Assembly (NCBI GenBank): GCA_025766275.1
Contig: JAFKAC010000031.1
Location: forward strand, 310,001 to 374,000
Reading direction: 5' to 3'
Length of the DNA: 64,000 nucleotides
DNA from: Lactarius indigo
Lineage: Eukaryota; Basidiomycota; Agaricomycetes; Russulales; Russulaceae
Shown here piece by piece: positions 47,983 to 58,858 of this stretch (its first letter is position 1; each line of letters opens with the position of its first letter). Under the pieces are notes generated by a model. The model saw only the letters and a program-made list of their open reading frames with translations, did not search any database and was not told the origin of the DNA. A program made the translations under genes and the position numbers.

Positions 47983-50900
47983 TCATGCGCCATAATGAAC
48001 GAAATTTACCCATCTCTCAAGGCTGATCCGTCTCTTCCTCCGCAGCTTCTTCACCGCGAACCGGAGCGCTCTCGCAGATCTTTCATAGTACGGCACGCCC
48101 TGGTCTCGTCTTGAATTCGAGAACAGCGCCTTGTAAAAATGTTCCGCTAGGTCCCGTCCGTCTTCGTCGACCATCGCCCACATAGTCCCGACCACGCTGC
48201 GAAACCCGCAGTATTGCACCGCACCTACTAGGTGCAGTCCTTCGTCCATGATGCTTCCTTCGGTCACCTCGGCCGTGTGACAAGCAGAAAGAAATGCGAA
48301 TTCGGCAGCGGGAAGATGGGAGCGCACGATTTCAAGTAGCGTCAGGCGCTCGTCTCCGTAAAGCTCGAACCCAGCCCCGAATGGTTTGCCGGCCTCTAGT
48401 GTACCGTGACACGCAACGTGGACAAACCGGTGACGATGGAAGCCGTCGATAACCGCGGCGGGTGTCGCTGCTTGTGAAATAAGGCTTGTCACCTCAGTAT
48501 CGAGAGCATGTATGACTTGGATCTCGCCACCCACAGTTGGGAGAGATGGATCGGGCTGCGCAACAAGAAGTAAGGAAGGTCGAGTCGAGGATTGCAAACC
48601 GGAATCACGGTTATGAGAATGGATGAGGGCGGACAGCGACGAGGTATAGGAACAAATGTAGAGATCCAAGAAATAGCACATCCCACCGTCATTGGATGGG
48701 ATTGAACCCATGGCGTGGAGAGGGAGCGAACAAAAGACAGATGTCGGGCACCACCAGATCCGGGACTGTTCTGGTACTTGAAGCTCGTGGAGTCGGTCGA
48801 TGACTGGTTTCCCAACGAGGTCGTAGAGCTCCGCGAGAACAGAGGCAAGAATCTGATCATAATGACTCGAATCAAGTCCGTATTTGCGTCGCGATTCCAA
48901 TAACTTGTCCTTTAATGCGCGCGCATGGTCGTAGAAATTATGAGGGGTAGGAATGAGGGAGGGAGACTTGTTGTGAAGAAGGATAAGAATGTCAGATCGC
49001 CAAACAGAATGGTTTATGATAATGACAGGACCAGATGAGGCAGCAGAACGGAGCGTGTCAAACGATGGAGACGGTAGAAAGCTGTCGAAACCTGGCAAGA
49101 CTTGAATTTGCGAAATGAGCTCGTCGCGTTCCTTCAAAAGCATACGCTGCTTCAGAAGGAGACGCCCGAATGGGTCCACCGCCTTGAGACTTCCAATTGC
49201 GCTATCGTTATCATCCATGCTCAATTTGTGGCTCGGTGGGATGGACTTGGTGAGTTCCTCAAGATCTCGGTTGACTGCCGCAAACTTGTGTCCTAAATCT
49301 GGGTCTGCTTCGAGAAGTCGATCGACTGAAGTGCGGAGGTGACGCATCTCAGACCAGAGTAAGGCTCTCCCTCTTTCAAGAGTGACAATCGCCTCCTCGA
49401 GTTGATGTCGGTCGATCTGATACGAAGCATAGTCCAGCGGCATCCTATGAGAGTCGTCAGATGTTTTTGCGAGAGTGGCATGCTGTAGCTGCAAAGTTGG
49501 TGAAAAAAGTGGGGTATCTTGCATCAACGACAGGGCGGTCTCGTACGCTGTCGAGACGGAGGGGTGTCGGGTACGTCGCGCAAAAGACGCCCGACAAGCA
49601 CGCAAAGCGGAATCGATCGGGCAAGCTCGCATGTCCTGTCGTTGACACACTGGGAGAGTAGTTTCGTCACTTCATCCAGGTCTCGCGTACGGTGACCTGG
49701 AACATACACGGAACGGGTGAGCAAATACAAGGAAAGCTGAGCAAGTGTCTGAAAGCGCAGGAACCGTGCAAACGGGTACTCGAGAGCTCGACGACTTGTG
49801 TTAACCAACTCGTCAAGGTACTCGATCTTCTTTGTGCGCTGGAATCCTTCAAAGAGGATGGGGCCAAATAACGAGAAAAGGGTATACGCAAACGGATCAC
49901 TTGGATCAGACGACGCAAGGATAGTTCGGCCTTTTTCGACAGTTTCGTCGACCTTCGATACGTCGGTATTGCGGATCCTAGAGAGAAGTCCTCCAAGGAG
50001 TTTCACCTTCTTGATTATCCGACCAAATTCAGAATCGTCATCTTCATACTCTGCTACCGGCACCGGCTGAGGTGATGGTGATGGTGAATTGCCAGACGAT
50101 TCTTCGAGGTCTTCGACGGGACCGAAGTAACGGAAGCGTTTCTTTGCGGTACCTTCCAGGTCAAAAACGACGGGAGGATGAAAGGATTCTTTGGCAGAAG
50201 ATGAGCCGAGAAAGGCACGAGTGCGATATATTGCCTCCTCTGAATATTCCGGGGTTTGATGCGTGTTCGACCGGATCATTGCTAGTGTTGTAGCGGTTCG
50301 TTGAACTCCGGCTACGAATTCGTCCTGGCCGTCTCCGGGAGGACTAGAAGCGAGGATTTCGTCCAGGACAGACGCTGCCTCTTCGTAGTCGTCATTCACA
50401 AAAATGTCAGACAATAGCGACAACTAAGACAATGAGCAAGGGCGAAGCGAGCCTCGCGCAGACCCGGTTTGTGCTTCCTCGCCCCTCGCAGGCACTCGAT
50501 AAGCTGATCCAAAGGTTGATTCAGGCGATTCAAAAAAAAAAAAAAAAAAAAAAGGTTGATTCAGGACCCACGGACTGATTTTGGTCAGAACTGCTTTAGC
50601 GAAGAGAGTGATGGAGAGAGCAGTATCAAAGTCAGATATATCCGAGGTGAGGAGTTCACGACAGAGGACTGCCATCGCCCCAATGTTTTGCATCGTGTTT
50701 CCAGATTCCAACTCCACTTGAAAAGCCAGCGCATCCACGAGTGATGATGTGGCTCGGTGCCGCGGAAATACGAACATTATATGAGGTTGATCTTGAAGAT
50801 AGCAGAGGTATTTGGAAGCGTAAGCGGTATCTTCGTATTGCCTTGACTCATTCGAGCGTAGGTAAAGTGCGACGGCGAGGTTGAAAAAAGTAGAAGGATA

Positions 50901-51123
50901 TTTGCTTTGTGTTCTGGCCAAGACCAGGGTTGGAGGAGTATCGATTCGGTCAGGTAGAGAACCACCCTGTCGAGGTCATCCCTTCGGTCCAATAGCTTAT
51001 ATCGATCGAATCGCGTCGTAGCTAGATTATAGACACAGGTAGGGCGAAGAGGATGGAATTGAGGTAACGCCGAGAGCAAATGCTGGGAATCGGCGATGAA
51101 AGACTAGATTTCGTGGATGGATC
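47983..51123 (-). pseudogene. TPR-CHAT protein, copy 3, damaged N-terminus
   Basis: The family exon starts at 51123 (S-I-H-E-I with an in-frame TAG right after) and runs to the stop at 47983. Frame breaks lie near 50900, 50430, 49640 and 49590. The coding part is also interrupted by a poly(A)-tailed insertion at 50526-50553. The C-terminal 530 residues (49580-47983) are open and carry both CHAT motifs: H-V-A-C-H-G near 48420 and L-S-A-C-H-T-A near 48290, so a CHAT-only fragment could still be made if a promoter and start existed. The first exon of the family was not located here. Inferred pseudogene. Confidence 0.78.
50514..50565 (+). mobile_element. Very short poly(A)-tailed insertion in CHAT copy 3
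   Basis: GGTTGATTCAGG at 50514-50525 and again at 50554-50565 flanks CGATTC plus 22 A's (50526-50553). Removing the insert and one repeat restores the CHAT reading (N-Q-P-L-D-Q-L-I-E-C-L). It looks like a target-primed insertion that stopped after copying 6 bases beyond the tail. Confidence 0.8.
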
Positions 51124-52516
51124 CTGTCGGGAGATTGAGCCGCAGCCAGCAGGGGGCGAGCAAGGGTTCGAGATTTGGTGTCCATCTATGTGCATGTTGT
51201 TGGGGTACGGAACCCTTCACTTTGTAGTGATGTGCATGACCCAAACTTCCTCTGTACTAAGCTTTGAGACGACATCTGGGACTTACGTTGTGGGACAACC
51301 ATGCTAAGTAAATGTTCCAAAATCAGACCGCACGATGTTGAGGCGACGATTCAGGCTGTTGGTGGAGGAAGGTTACGAGAATTACAAATGGGTCCCGTTT
51401 CGATGGACACGACTAGGGTGATGGACTGGTGACGGTATACACGCTGGAGAATGCCGCCACACCAAACCTCGAGCACGCGTATCATATAGAGGCGTGGCAA
51501 GACGTGACTTATATTGTGGGCCCAGTTGCATCCTGGAGGGGCAAAGACAAGGTTCGGAACATTGGCAGCAAGGGCGGGCGGCCCGACGTGAGGTGCTGAC
51601 CAAACTCAGAACGCGTTGCGGGATCTAACAAAATTCCTCTCATCCCTCCACAGCACCGTTTGAGAATCGTCCATAGTCCAAGTGTTTTTATCCACGCAAG
51701 TTCAGCGACCAGGCGTTTCCTCGTATTCGTGTCGGTCACCGTCGGAGACGTTCTTAAACTTAATAAGGGCGGAAACGGTATGCCCTCAATCCTTCTCATA
51801 CATATGTATCGTCCAAACCTTCAGCTTGGGCCTGACGGTCAAATATTACACAGAAAGCACGTAGTTGGTATTAGCTCCCCTGCGATTCAGCGATTTAAGG
51901 GCTGTCAAAGGACACACCCCCTTCCTGAGTTTTGCGATGCTGTCATCATTGCAAAGCTCTGGAAGAGGGTGCATTGGTTTGTTCCGGCGACTACTACCGA
52001 AGTACAGTAAGTTATACGAACTGGGGCTTACATCGGCGCCACCGAATTGCAGTCGCGCTCGTCTGTGAGTGTGTCTATTATTGGCACTCTCAAGAACTTG
52101 AATGTGTCATCTTCGGAGTCCATTGAGATCTCCCAGCAGCACTCAGTCCTAGCATTCGGGATGTAGAAGGTTTTGCCACTGTCTTGGCTGCACCTTATCT
52201 CCAAAGCCCATGGCGAAGATTTCCGCCGCGACCAAGAGTCCCGACTTAGGTAAACGCTCTCCAGTTGCGTAGCCAACTCAACTCCCCATTTTATGAAGTG
52301 GATACGCGAATTTGGTCTGATGATACCTTTCCTTTGCAGGACTGAATGACACAGTTTTTAAGTAGTGTGTTCTGCCTAAATACAGCCATGACAATCGCTG
52401 GCTAAGCCGCCACGGGACACCTATAACGTCTGGGCCCTTGCACGTACTGCTACAGATAGTCACCAAACATCAAAGCCATATTCCAACAAGCCCGAACACC
52501 CACAGTTTACCCCCAG
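51124..52516. other. Intergenic between CHAT copies
   Basis: 51124-51160 is family upstream sequence (similar to 53220-53300). No other gene recognised. 52420-52500 resembles 47885-47975, the 3' flank of CHAT copy 3. Confidence 0.45.
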
Positions 52517-53220
52517 TCATGCACCATAACGAAATACATCCTCCTCGTCAGGGTGATCCGTCACTTCTTCTGCAGCCTCTTCGCCGCGAACCGGAGAGCT
52601 TTTGCGAATCTTTCACAATACAGCACGCCGTCAGGCTGCTCTCGTCTTGAATTCGAGAACAACGCCAGGACCAGTCCTTCTCCATCTGCTACCATCGCTC
52701 ACATAGTCCCGACCACACTGCGGAACCCGCAGTATTGTACCGCGGCTGCTAGGTGCAGTCCCTCGCCCACGATGTGTCCTTCAGTCACTTCAGCCGTGTG
52801 ATAAGCAGAAAGCGGGGAGATGGGAGCGTACGATCTCGAGCAGCGTCAAGTGGGAGTGGCTGCTTGTGAGATGGAGCTTGTCACCTCAGTATCGAGAGTA
52901 TGGATGACCTGAATCTCGCCCCATACAATCGAAGGAGTTGGATCAGACTGCACTACAAGAAGTCGATTGGAGGATTGCGAACCGAAATCGCGATTACGAG
53001 ATTGAGTGAGGGCGAACGGCGATGGGGTATAGGAACAAATATAGAGGCCCACGAAAACAGCGACATATTCAAGGTGCGGTTTGACAGTTTACAGAGACAG
53101 AATCGCGCAGTGATCAGACCATAGACACAGGCAGGGAAAAGGTGATGGGGTTGAGGTAATGCCGCGTCGTTGACAGGAAATGTTGGGAATCAGCGACGAA
53201 GAACTCGAGATAGTGGATAG
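52517..53220 (-). pseudogene. TPR-CHAT protein, copy 4, internally deleted
   Basis: The 3' end (52517, stop TGA) matches the CHAT C-terminus with several small deletions (near 52806 and 52850). Near 53060 the sequence jumps directly to the 5' end of the family (53070-53220), so about 2 kb of middle is missing. It cannot code for a working protein. A small poly(A)-tailed insert (53232-53251) lies just upstream. Confidence 0.75.
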
Positions 53221-53221
53221 A

Positions 53222-53261
53222 CCCTGTCAAGATTGTTAAAAAAAAAAAAGGCCCTGTCAAG
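53222..53261 (+). mobile_element. Very short poly(A)-tailed insertion near CHAT copy 4
   Basis: CCCTGTCAAG at 53222-53231 and again at 53252-53261 flanks ATTGTT plus 12 A's. The related sequence at 51117-51140 has no such insert. Same type as the insertions at 39602 and 50514, though the 6-bp sequence before the A-run differs. Confidence 0.65.
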
Positions 53262-55659
53262 AGGAGATCGGGACCCAGTCAGCGGGGGGGGAGCACAAGA
53301 ATTTGTGAAATAGTTCAAATTTTACTAGAGCCCGTCCAGGGGCGAAAGTAGACTCGTCACTAGTTGCAGAAGGAGGGATGGGGCCTAGATGAGGTCGTCG
53401 CTAGCGGTGCCGATACCCCATAGAGGGAGCGATCACCAGTCTTGGGCGGTCTTGGGCGAAAGAAGGAGCGGGGGCCGCGTCTTGCAATCTCTTTCGCTAG
53501 GCATGCGGTATGCACGCGCAACTGCAAAAGGAAATCGGTCTCCGACTCTCCGTCAGACCTCTTCCGCGGCAGTGTCAGGTTGGTGTCAGCGCGTAGAAAA
53601 GCCTTCCAAGAGGAAACCCTTACAAGTACTAGTAAGTGCTTACAGGTACACACAGTACCCGAGTCTGATCGTCGTTCATATCTTTTGACTTTAGCTGCAT
53701 CTGCAAAACCAGTAAGTGTTCAGAGCTGTTCAAAACCGTTCAAGGACGATTCATGAATCACTCTGAACACACCTCCAATTTCGCAGATGTGGATGCCCCC
53801 TTACAGTTTATCTTGAACTTGCTATGCCTCTCCAGTAAATTCCATGACACTACCCTCGCAAGGAATGGCCTCGACACTGTACCTAGTCGTATTACGCTCG
53901 AAGACGTAACAACGATGTCGACATCAGCACAGGCCTAATCAGGTGTGATTCGAATTCTTGCCCTGCTTCCAGTCAATTGTTATCGACGTATTTCGTGATT
54001 TGTGCCTTGGAGCCCGTGATATAGGCGCTCCTCTTTTGTCCGATATCACCTCCCCGTTTGTGGCAAGTGCGGGACCAGGGGCCGTTGGAATTATTACTGG
54101 AGCCCCCCGTGCCAATTGTCATTGCAAGCTCCCCTCCCTTGCACGCTGCCAAACCAATATTTGTGCTGTAGCACGATAGAACATGCCATGCCACCTACGA
54201 TGATCAGCTGCCCGCTTCGATGCGTAACTTTGACTGGACAGTCAGGAAATTTGGGAACGTATCAGGAAAATATTAACAATTGAAGATTAGGTTGCCTGTT
54301 CCCCTCAAGGTTCCCCTATGTAGAAGAACGTTAGCCATAAAATCAACCGGGCGTGGGGCTCGAACTCGGAGGTTGTATTTTCGTACTTCCGCTGGGTTCC
54401 ACACTCAGACTTCCGCCGCACGGTGCTTATGAAAGTCGACCGACTGAGTTAAGATTCAGAGATTCGGAGGTTCGGAGATAACGAACATCAGGTCTGGGTG
54501 GAACATGCGCCGGTGTGCCTGAACTGGAGTGGATTTGCCAGAAGTGGTCATTTGCCGCTCACGTCTAAGTCATACGTAGGCGTCCTTAATATATCGTATG
54601 GTTTGTTGTGCTATCTCGAAGGTAGAAGCTGGGTGGATGGAGTAGCTCCATATTTGCCGTGCTCGTTTAGTGAAGGTGGGGATTTTTGGGGAGGACGGTG
54701 AATTCAACTGGTTCAGAGAGCAAGCAGTTTGAGGACTAGCGAAATTATTAATGACATTCGTCTAGAATATTTCCGGAATTCCCATGTCACATCATGATGG
54801 GGTGACCAACGGAACAGTCCACGAAAGAAATCGTGGATGAGGTCTACCCTCGTTTACTAATGGTACTCGTAATTGCAGACACCGCGGATTATACATCGAG
54901 TGAGCGAGGGTCATCACTAGGCGGACCCGGTTGGACGTAGGCGCTTATGTTAAGACATAGCGAGTCGACGGTAGGACGAAAGTGTGTAAAGGGGCCCGAG
55001 CCGCCGGCGGACTGACGAGCAATCGAAATGTTGATTGAGGTCGTTGCGTTGTGGTGACGTTCTAGACCAGCCAACCAGTTGGATACGCATTCCTTATGAT
55101 AGAAACCGTGCCCCGCGGAGTCACCTTTTCTGTGGGGGGTACCAGGGTCCAGGTGTTGTTGACTTTCCCCGCATGGGGATGAGCCGAGTCTGACCTGTTG
55201 AGCCATGCTCGTGGAGACTTTTGTCCAAGTTGGGCGTCGAAGCCTGGTATTGCGCGCACAGACGCCAAACACGCTTCCAAGTACAATACTCTGAGTGGAC
55301 ACGGTCACCAAAGTGCCATCGTTTTGCTCCTGAGCCATGCTCGCCTGCTCACTCATCATGGGACTTTGGCCGTCCGTGATCACCAACTTAGGAGTGATCG
55401 AACGGACTACCGAATGCCGCCCTAGCGTGTATCCGGATCTTGATCTGAGGTGACCGGACACAATGGGTTAGTCCATAAGTTCACTGTGGGGACGGAGGCT
55501 TCGTTACCCTGCCCAAACTCAACATCCTATATAATCCACAATTACCTACCATGGCCTTTTCAACGCCCCTCCCCACTTTCCTCCACACCTTCGGTGGCGC
55601 TTTTAACTACTGGCTCTCCTCCGTTCTATCGTCCATTGATTACCCCTAACGACTTACCG
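53262..55659. other. Intergenic, no protein gene recognised
   Basis: 53935-54070 resembles the region upstream of cerato-platanin copy 3. 54345-54456 holds a tRNA-like segment (see findings). The remainder must contain the HMG-box gene's promoter; the part from about 55480 is C/T-rich. Confidence 0.45.
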
Positions 55660-57210
55660 ATGTCGCTCACAGAGGGTCTTGTTACTGGCTGGATGCCCTC
55701 TTATGGCGATGTCGACGACGTAGACATTAGCAGCATCGCATACCCTGTCAAAGTTCCTGACGATTTTCGTTCATCACCTCCGACTCTCAGTCGCACGTCT
55801 TCTAACGACTCCTACTCCTATTATTCCCAGTCCTCAGACTACCCCCCCTCATCCCCCGACTCCTCGGCCGATCACACAGACAACTCTCACAGGGATCTGC
55901 CCTCCACTTCCTCACTCTCCTCCTCGGATCGCCGCGCTATCCGCAACCGCTTGCGAGATCCTGATTGGGTTCCTCGCCCGCGGAATGCTTTCATCATATT
56001 CCGCTGCGAATACTCCCGCAGGCACGCGCGCGATCCGAGCGATCCTTCTGACAGATCCGGTCGATGCGACAAGACGCTGTCGAAGCGCGCCGGGGAAGAG
56101 TGGCGCCGCCTGTCGGCCGCGGAGCGCGAGCAGTATAAGCTTCTCGCTGAGCAGGAGAAGGTCACCCACGCGCTCCAGAACCCCGACTATCGCTTCAAGC
56201 CCATGCGCCGTCCGCCCTCCGGGGTGTCCTCCAACGCGGCGCGTGCGCGTGGGGGCACTGGGCGTCGCAACGACCGTAGTGCGCGCGTCGCCTCGCTTAT
56301 CATGCGTAGCGAGCGCAGTGCTTCTTCACCCACCCCCGATACCAGTCTCGAGGGCGACGCCAATTTGGGATCTGGCGGTGTTCAGGCCACGTCGTCCCCC
56401 GCTTCTGGCGTGTTCGGCAGGCGCCGTTCTGCCTCGATGCCACAGCCGGTTGCTACGTGGAAGACAGACGCGCCCAAGACGCCCGTTCCCATTTCGTGCA
56501 CGTCGAGCCCGGGTTCGGCCCCGGTCGACTTCGACATGCTCTCGGGCAGTGAGGTGGAGGACTCGCCCCTTTACACTCCGGTTTTGTCCACACCACCGGC
56601 TCCGCACGGGCTCCCTTCTGGAATGGAGATGTTGCCTCTCCTAGAGCGTCCCGTCGTCCCTGGACGGATCTTTCGAGAGTGCTATGGCCATCAACGGCAA
56701 CCAAGTGAGTTCTCCGTGCTCCGTAATTCATCTCTCCTAATGCGCTTTGATCAGAATTCCCCTGCGCCGCTCGGTGCTTCCTCGGGAGATTATGTTTACA
56801 CCAACTCAGGTTCCAGCGTTCAGCAGCAGTTCTCGTTTGCTGATATCGACCTATACCACGCTTCTCTGGACTTGACGGCTCCTTACTCCGACTGGGCGTG
56901 TGCTGCCCCCACTGAGTCGTACCCATCTGCAGTCGTGGGTGCGACCGCAACACCCCCTAAGTCGAACGACTTTGACGCGAGCGGATGCTTTGGTCCGCCG
57001 CCTCTTCCGATACCCTTTACCCTTCAGCATACGACATCGGCACTTGACGAAACCCCCGCCGCACTCTGGGACGCAGGGTACCCTCAAGCCGCAAATGGGG
57101 CAGCCATGTTCGATGATACCCTTTCCGCGGCGTTCCCGGAGGTCCTCGCGACAGGATACGATGCGATTACGACCCAGGCGGGTCTTGACGAATTTATTAA
57201 CGTGTTGTGA
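55660..57210 (+). CDS. HMG-box transcription regulator
   Basis: ATG at 55660 (M-S-L-T-E-G-L) gives an open frame of 516 residues ending at 57210. The HMG box lies at about residues 104-184: V-P-R-P-R-N-A-F-I-I-F, a small Asp/Ser/Pro-rich insert, S-K-R-A-G-E-E-W-R-R-L, and Y-R-F-K-P-M-R-R, the MATA-HMG type that binds and bends DNA in fungal regulators. The flanks are Ser/Pro-rich, likely disordered. A perfect-looking 50-nt intron (56704-56753, GTGAGT..CTAAT..CAG) sits inside the frame; removing it would shift the frame, so I kept it as coding, but see findings. No mating-type partner gene was seen, so a mating-type call is not supported. Confidence 0.85.
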   Translation: MSLTEGLVTGWMPSYGDVDDVDISSIAYPVKVPDDFRSSPPTLSRTSSNDSYSYYSQSSDYPPSSPDSSADHTDNSHRDLPSTSSLSSSDRRAIRNRLRDPDWVPRPRNAFIIFRCEYSRRHARDPSDPSDRSGRCDKTLSKRAGEEWRRLSAAEREQYKLLAEQEKVTHALQNPDYRFKPMRRPPSGVSSNAARARGGTGRRNDRSARVASLIMRSERSASSPTPDTSLEGDANLGSGGVQATSSPASGVFGRRRSASMPQPVATWKTDAPKTPVPISCTSSPGSAPVDFDMLSGSEVEDSPLYTPVLSTPPAPHGLPSGMEMLPLLERPVVPGRIFRECYGHQRQPSEFSVLRNSSLLMRFDQNSPAPLGASSGDYVYTNSGSSVQQQFSFADIDLYHASLDLTAPYSDWACAAPTESYPSAVVGATATPPKSNDFDASGCFGPPPLPIPFTLQHTTSALDETPAALWDAGYPQAANGAAMFDDTLSAAFPEVLATGYDAITTQAGLDEFINVL

Positions 57211-58785
57211 CGTGACGATAAGAATCAGTTGTTCAACGTTTTACCTTTCCCCCCCTCCCCCCCTCACCTGCATGCACCCCACTTCCTCTAATCTATCCAT
57301 GTGTCACGAATGTTTGGTTTTTCCTTTTGTGGTGTTTCTTTTCGGTTGTGGTTTCTCCCCGTCGTGCTTCCCACATTCATTTGTAGCATTAGTCGAAAAG
57401 TTTGTTTGTTGTTTACTGGCACCGCTATACCCTTTTCCCCACCTCTCCACACTCCACACTCCCCCCCCACTTCGCGGTGCCTGTCCGCATACTCCGTGTC
57501 TTGTGTCTGTTTTCGCTCCATAGTTACCATGGGGCAATATACCTTTTTCCTCCCTCCTCCGACGCGTGCTTTGGACCGCCCATTACGCCCATTACCGCCC
57601 ACCACTTCGCTTGCATCGCATCGTGATATGACAGGATAGTTGGTGGCGTCCGATGTTCCGTTCAGGAAGTCAAAATCAAGCTACGACTGACCCCGGATCC
57701 ACGCAATGTGGGGTGTCTGACTTGTGCTCCGGTCCTGATTTGCCGATACTTGTACATTCACGACACAAGGACGACATCCACACTGGCATGGACACGTTTC
57801 TAGCCTGCCCTGCACTCGGTCCGGCCCCCGATATCTGCTGGCTGTCCACCTCACCGTCTGTTTACGTTTGTATGCTCTCGCCCCCCCTTCCCCCTTCCCC
57901 ATCGCCAAGTGTTCGGGACAAGTCTCCTATCCCAGGTGACCGGATCCGCATCATTTCACCCCTGGGGGGGGTTGACAGGCGAGCTCGGAGGATTTGTCAG
58001 CCAGATCTAGGGTCGAGGGGGAAGCCTTCAAGCAATCTCCAACTTGATCGAGCTTGATCAGTTTCTTTTGCGCCTTCAGATTCGGGTAGATTGGAAGGTT
58101 TATCTGTGTCTCTCATTCGCTGCTACGCTGCAAGCAGGCGGTAGGGACGCGATGCCAGTGGGCAACCGCTAAGGTGCAACACGCGGTGCCCTACTAGTAC
58201 TTTTGCGCACCACACACGAGCCGCCCACGTTAAACAGTGCACTTACAAACAAGCGTATTTTGGCACACACCTTTGATAAGGTTGGATCGATTGTAGGTAG
58301 TGAGCGCGCTCCGCGCAAGTTGGTCAGCCAGCTGCTGTCGGGGTCACAGGGAGGTGCTCGGGGAGTCGCGGGGTCGTTGGCATCTCGGGTGCACCTCTTT
58401 TGGCATCAATTTGAAAGCGAGTTTCCTAGAGCAATGGCCCCGCGGCACAGGAAGGACAAAAGAAATCAAACCGAGACAACAAGGCCTCGATCATCTAGTA
58501 CCCCTAATGGCGGGCGGGCGGAGGCGCCAGATCCACGTAGGGGCCGCACATGGAGGCTTTTGGCGGAGCAGAGGGCGGGTTCCGCCCGGCGGTCAGTGTC
58601 GATTTTAAAATAAATCAGTAGGAATACAGGTAGTTTCCGATTTACAATTAAGCTGAAGGCCAGAATGGTCGCGTTATGATAAAGCACATCTCTTCGAGCC
58701 CTCTTGAAATTGAATTTACTGTCATTGAAGGGATACCGCCACCCTTTCCAAGTACTGTAATGTAGCTGGTGAAAAGAAAAAAAAT
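57211..58785. other. 3' UTR and intergenic, nothing recognised
   Basis: 57211-57640 is pyrimidine-rich and probably the long 3' UTR. An open frame at 58203-58613 is low-complexity and has no recognised domain. Confidence 0.45.
58771..58785 (-). terminator. Pol III terminator of tRNA-Val
   Basis: Read on the minus strand, the tRNA is followed within a base by a T-run (about eight T's, then CTTTTC), the usual Pol III stop. Confidence 0.7.
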
Positions 58786-58858
58786 GGTTCGACCCGGGTT
58801 CGAACCGGGGACCTTCTGTGTGTTAGACAGATGCGATAACCAACTACGCCATCGAACC
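58786..58858 (-). tRNA. tRNA-Val (anticodon AAC)
   Basis: 73 nt, read on the minus strand. The acceptor stem GGTTCGA pairs with TCGAACC; the anticodon stem TCTGT/ACAGA closes the loop CTAACAC with anticodon AAC; the T arm has the GGTTCGAACCC B-box. No intron. Decodes GUU and, via inosine, other Val codons. Confidence 0.95.

Larger units (their letters stand above)
45140..48060 (+). repeat. Direct duplication, right copy
   Basis: The second copy of 41767-43935. It is longer because of the LINE insertion (45539-46250). It carries copy 7 and runs into the complete 3' end of CHAT copy 3. Confidence 0.75.

Noticed and set aside
27296..48060. CRISPR-like array
   Set aside because: The repeats here are gene-sized units and retroelement scars, not short regularly spaced repeats; the genome is fungal.
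55660..57210. Mating-type locus
   Set aside because: A single HMG-box gene without homeodomain, pheromone or receptor genes nearby is not enough.
58203..58613. A 136-residue open frame
   Set aside because: Basic, low-complexity, no domain and no intron pattern; likely chance.
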